A DNA stretch of 64,000 nt from Paenibacillus contaminans (GTDB lineage: Bacteria; Bacillota; Bacilli; Paenibacillales; NBRC-103111): assembly GCF_003285015.1 (NCBI RefSeq), contig NZ_QMFB01000003.1:477216-541215 (forward strand), written 5' to 3'. The notes under the pieces were generated by a model, which was given only the letters and a program-made list of their open reading frames with translations, searched no databases and had not been told where the DNA came from. Positions 63,301 to 64,000 of the stretch are shown here, piece after piece (positions within the stretch are counted from its first letter, which is position 1; each line of letters starts with the position of its first letter). Made by a program: the position numbers and the translations under genes.

Positions 63301-63456
63301 CCATCCTCCGTACGCTTCCGCCGACCGCAAGCCGAAACCCGCAGTAAGCACGCACACTATCAACATGACGCTCATGATTTTATAAAAAAATAATTGCCTG
63401 CTGTTGCGGTTACTATATAAACCAATCAATACTAAAGCACCCTTTCTTATTGGCAA
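57310..63456 (-). CDS. Very large secreted multidomain protein: RCC1-like repeats, chitobiase-like repeats, dockerin
   Basis: About 2040 residues. The frame is open from TTG 63456; TTG 63429 with AAGGG ten bases before is a likelier start. A signal peptide ends near SAEA (about residue 48). Residues ~70-520 hold seven RCC1-type blades (WGSNISGELGIG, WGDNGSGQLGLG, WGDSSSGQLGF). Beta-sandwich regions follow, two cadherin-like segments among them (near 860-960 and 1690-1790). Five tandem 89-residue repeats with HYTWDGS(T/I)PTSESPW, like the chitobiase C-terminal domain, fill about 1240-1682. The end has two Ca-binding dockerin repeats (DTDGDGVRIDDVV, DVTGDGKVDRNDI). It is probably a cell-surface or matrix protein. 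It stands alone beside the EPS locus. Confidence 0.85.
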   Translation of the reverse strand: MPIRKGALVLIGLYSNRNSRQLFFYKIMSVMLIVCVLTAGFGLRSAEAYGGWRSGGISGEGPGFPGEESFPPGEPAEENGDGFVSVSAGPAHVLAVRADGSLWAWGSNISGELGIGTADPEAHPKPIRIGLTPEGQRFKQAAAGGYIDEAGIPRGFSIVLDESGHVWVWGDNGSGQLGLGDTESRYSPALNDDLNNISDVYAGGKFAAALSEAWDGYVFYDLYTWGNNDQGQLGRSSVEHDPTSPWPVSLNRLDPIVEAALGDAHMLLIQESDRRKTLKGWGNNAHKQLSRAENAPLTVETPAELTVPGDVEGGELLHVAAGGTHSVIAIGRYGENEQYSEEVWTIGANEQGQLGNGTNEAGTEFHMSYSTDRRIGDLAAGYDFTMLVNGQDDRGLPDSVYGWGDSSSGQLGFSQAAPVSGSDFAGSSPLMTMPLNGIAAGLHFALGIEENGELYAWGTNTYGQLGIGISGEETVAPERVHFPTSVTGASIEEWGEIREFGAPASYRLQFTAKSGIAPGDKITLQIPQAFMPNPEVMPFEPSDIEIQMGGGTPYTPSEVFAGTARTLEIPLSQEAEPGTTVIVNLKNDKLIVPLVEDSYSFLLYTSADAYPVYVKSAIGKIIRFSATASNYLANSQAQYHFELITRFDVDAGQSLHFYMPAYTLSENGLLVFYNGQRLSEENVIIDSLVSEMYVEFSIVVPDRIPAGQKVTFDIVRGLGNPSGEEQEPAFIQLSIPALGDVERVIPIGVEPPFRFNAGQEGTLATGSLDVAVNAEGFEISDYSPYKVRFSADGLTWPDQGWQDLQPILSYRLGTGEEGLRTIFVQLAEKEDVMRTFTPFAVSIYCSEKTQLTGLSISKSGEEYIPTVEPFEPERSAYTVNLSDSQSGELLIEPFLKDGARISPVVENAQLVNDKISVDLAALPIGLTPVVMTIKATDPQYGEVENKIIVNVNISLPLTDAQLDFRSGEDMPAFYKEGAKLQVKLTAPNVLFANDRIRVEVPASFLVTRTTEWNATAYVRQSPGIEDSTPVEVIVKPDSVNREFIVELTGAESVLVPADSELTLLLDKEPDTPGGAGYPVVLPDSIGEYEASVSTTRNLPFSVNIVVPADSPQDVSVTPGTDMASAVNVEYAIAFISPNTLDPVNDPITISFPEGYVLPETMGLGSVSVNSTVPTKISINEEERKISIFTDVSIRVGDPVSVVFDETAGLQNPSAPGNYSIDVSTELTLNSTSVDVTIVGKAAAPTASLENGAIVASGTTVTLNSETAGAKLHYTWDGSTPTSESPWVGSGENVTLTGEPNQAITLKVIALKEGMTSSEVSTFTYTIQEQAAAPTASLENGAIVAPGTTVTLSSETVGAKLHYTWDGSTPTSESPWVGSGENVTLNGAPNQMLTLKVIALKEGMTASEVSTFTYTIQNQAVAPTASHVNGTIVAPGTTVTLSSETVGAKLHYTWDGSIPTSESPWIGSGESVTLTGEPNAVITLKVIALKEGMTASEVSTFTFTIQDQAAAPTASLEDGATAAPGTTVTLNSETAGAKLHYTWDGSIPTSESPWVGSGESVTLTGEPNAVITLKVIALKEGMTASEVSTFTYTIQNQAAAPTASLVNGTIVAPGTTVTLSSETVGAKLHYTWDGSIPTSESPWVGSGESVILTGEPNQEITLKVIALKAGMQNSEVAVFQYTIRQALSDNNYLSGLGLLGFDETGNETQISIPIRRDLNDYQVTVGHHVQQLLIMPKLEDLDKANLQMSVNNEQASVTENVYLDVGVTNIAIVVTAENNETRSYTLNVTRSGPSNADLIGISIHGALSAPSGNEISLKVDAAQPSLEWLVQTSDPLATYAISQISGPTVTGIVYSPSSELVQVSGILAGEYRFRIVVTAQDLTEKTYEVTLSAEPEPLIGKFAFVDVTENTITLMLSAAMNDDVQLDPQKFAIERDGQTFTAVTAELDSGDLSGYSLRLTFETPLTGNELTLKLADGAVQLEPGKRNIAQMLPIKGEADVAAIRAEMDTDGDGVRIDDVVKYLNRMHDVTGDGKVDRNDIRFLLMQIGK
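58403..59738 (-). repeat. Five tandem 267 bp repeats within the large secreted-protein gene
   Basis: The block is five copies of a 267 bp (89 codon) unit with high nucleotide identity; the phrase GTGTAGTGCAGCTTTGC recurs in four copies about 267 bases apart, and GTGTAATGCAGCTTTGC in the fifth. Copies 2-5 are closer to each other in places than to copy 1, pointing to recent duplication or gene conversion. Copy number may vary between strains. Confidence 0.9.
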
Positions 63457-63683
63457 TCTAGCTGAAGCGATACGAGATTAGTAATGTTATCCATTATTAT
63501 AGGACAATTTTACAGGATATTGTTTAAAATTTAGTTAAATTCGACAAAATCAATAGAGAAAAAGTTTCATTTTGACGAATCCTGACTGATGCCGGCCGTA
63601 AGGATAAAAGTCTTCGCTATCCTAAACGCTTTCAGGATAAAAGGCTTCGGAAGCCTAAGTCTAGGAATATTCCGATATAAAAA

Positions 63684-63724
63684 AAGGCCAGTCTCTCCAA
63701 TTAAATTGGAAGAAACTTAGCCTT
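63684..63724 (-). terminator. Imperfect terminator-like hairpin
   Basis: On the minus strand AAGGCTAAGTTTCTTCCAATT pairs imperfectly with AATTGGAGAGACTGGCCTT, followed by seven T. Key pairs are AAGGC/GGCCTT and CCAATT/AATTGG. It would end transcripts that enter from the right of the window. Confidence 0.5.
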
Positions 63725-63767
63725 ATAGAACTATTACGATATCAAGTCTAAAACTAGGGAGTGACGA

Positions 63768-64000
63768 CCTGGTTACGAAAGCAAACACGGATACGTAATT
63801 GGTTATGCACGAACCGTGCGATTAGTGGAGAAAACCTTATTATTCATGAGGCTGGCCTCACTATTCTACCGGTAAAACGCTCCTTTTCGCCTAATAATTA
63901 GGCAAACGTAACTATCAATTTCGTTTGCCTCACTATTCGTTGCGTTTGCCTCATTATGCCACCAGAACAAGGGTTTTCGGCTAGAAACAATGAGGTTTGC
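63768..64000. repeat. Dispersed intergenic repeat, copy B (inverted partner at 890-1135)
   Basis: Reverse complement of copy A with scattered substitutions. It includes GTGCGATTAGTGGAGAAAA, matching 1070-1089 reversed, and GTTTGCCTCACTATT at 63924-63938. The stem-loop of copy A is present with two changes in one arm (63894-63908). The match reaches the window end, so the element may be longer. The gap 63457-64000 contains this, the 63684 hairpin, repeat fragments and the promoter region of the large gene. Confidence 0.75.

Overview
The window (about 50% GC) reads as the chromosome of an endospore-forming Gram-positive of the Paenibacillaceae (Paenibacillus or Cohnella type). The grounds are a YheC/YheD-type spore-coat protein, a DUF421-DUF1657 (2Duf) protein, a gerA-type germinant receptor operon, YesM/YesN two-component genes and AGGAGG-type ribosome sites throughout. 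No tRNA, rRNA, CRISPR array or insertion sequence was seen.

Layout. 1-1285: the 3' end of a yheC/D gene, then a gap holding one copy of a ~240 bp repeat. 1286-10681 (minus): a PP2C-like phosphatase and an AfuABC/FbpABC-type ABC transporter (lipoprotein binding protein, ATPase, fused 12-TM permease, a second membrane-anchored binding protein) with its own YesMN two-component system. 10923-15383: a 2Duf gene, then a ComQ-like prenyltransferase, a ComP-like kinase and, divergently, a 59-codon gene whose peptide has Trp as its penultimate residue. Together these look like a rearranged ComQXP quorum-sensing module without a nearby comA. 15494-17886 (minus): a degenerate nuclease-fold protein, then a flavodoxin and an AraC regulator each behind a Fur-box-like site. 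17977-22156 (plus): a four-gene ger operon starting with a small putative D subunit. 22205-23218: a globin-coupled sensor.

23378-55181 is a large exopolysaccharide (EPS) locus, nearly all on the minus strand. It encodes Wzz/CpsD chain-length control, a CapD/PglF dehydratase, a WbpB/WbpE/WbpA/WbpD-like route to a diacetamido-uronic acid, glycosyltransferases, Wzy and Wzx, an initiating phosphoglycosyltransferase, an AsnB-type amidotransferase, acyltransferases and two polysaccharide-lyase-like proteins. A PilZ-like gene heads it. A divergent XRE-family regulator gene (55448-55813) lies beside it. The perfect or near-perfect palindrome GATAC-N5-GTATC occurs at the PilZ/EPS promoter (two sites), the FemAB-like promoter (two), the wzx promoter (one), the nucleotide-sugar dehydrogenase upstream region (two) and the terminator of the XRE gene (one). 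At the two strongest promoters it sits exactly in the 17 bp spacer between -35 and -10. I infer a dedicated EPS/biofilm repressor regulon with the XRE protein as its likely regulator.

57310-63456 (minus) encodes a ~2040-residue secreted protein with RCC1-like repeats, five 89-residue tandem repeats and a C-terminal dockerin. The right edge carries a second, inverted copy of the repeat seen near position 1000, so about 62.6 kb is flanked by inverted repeats.
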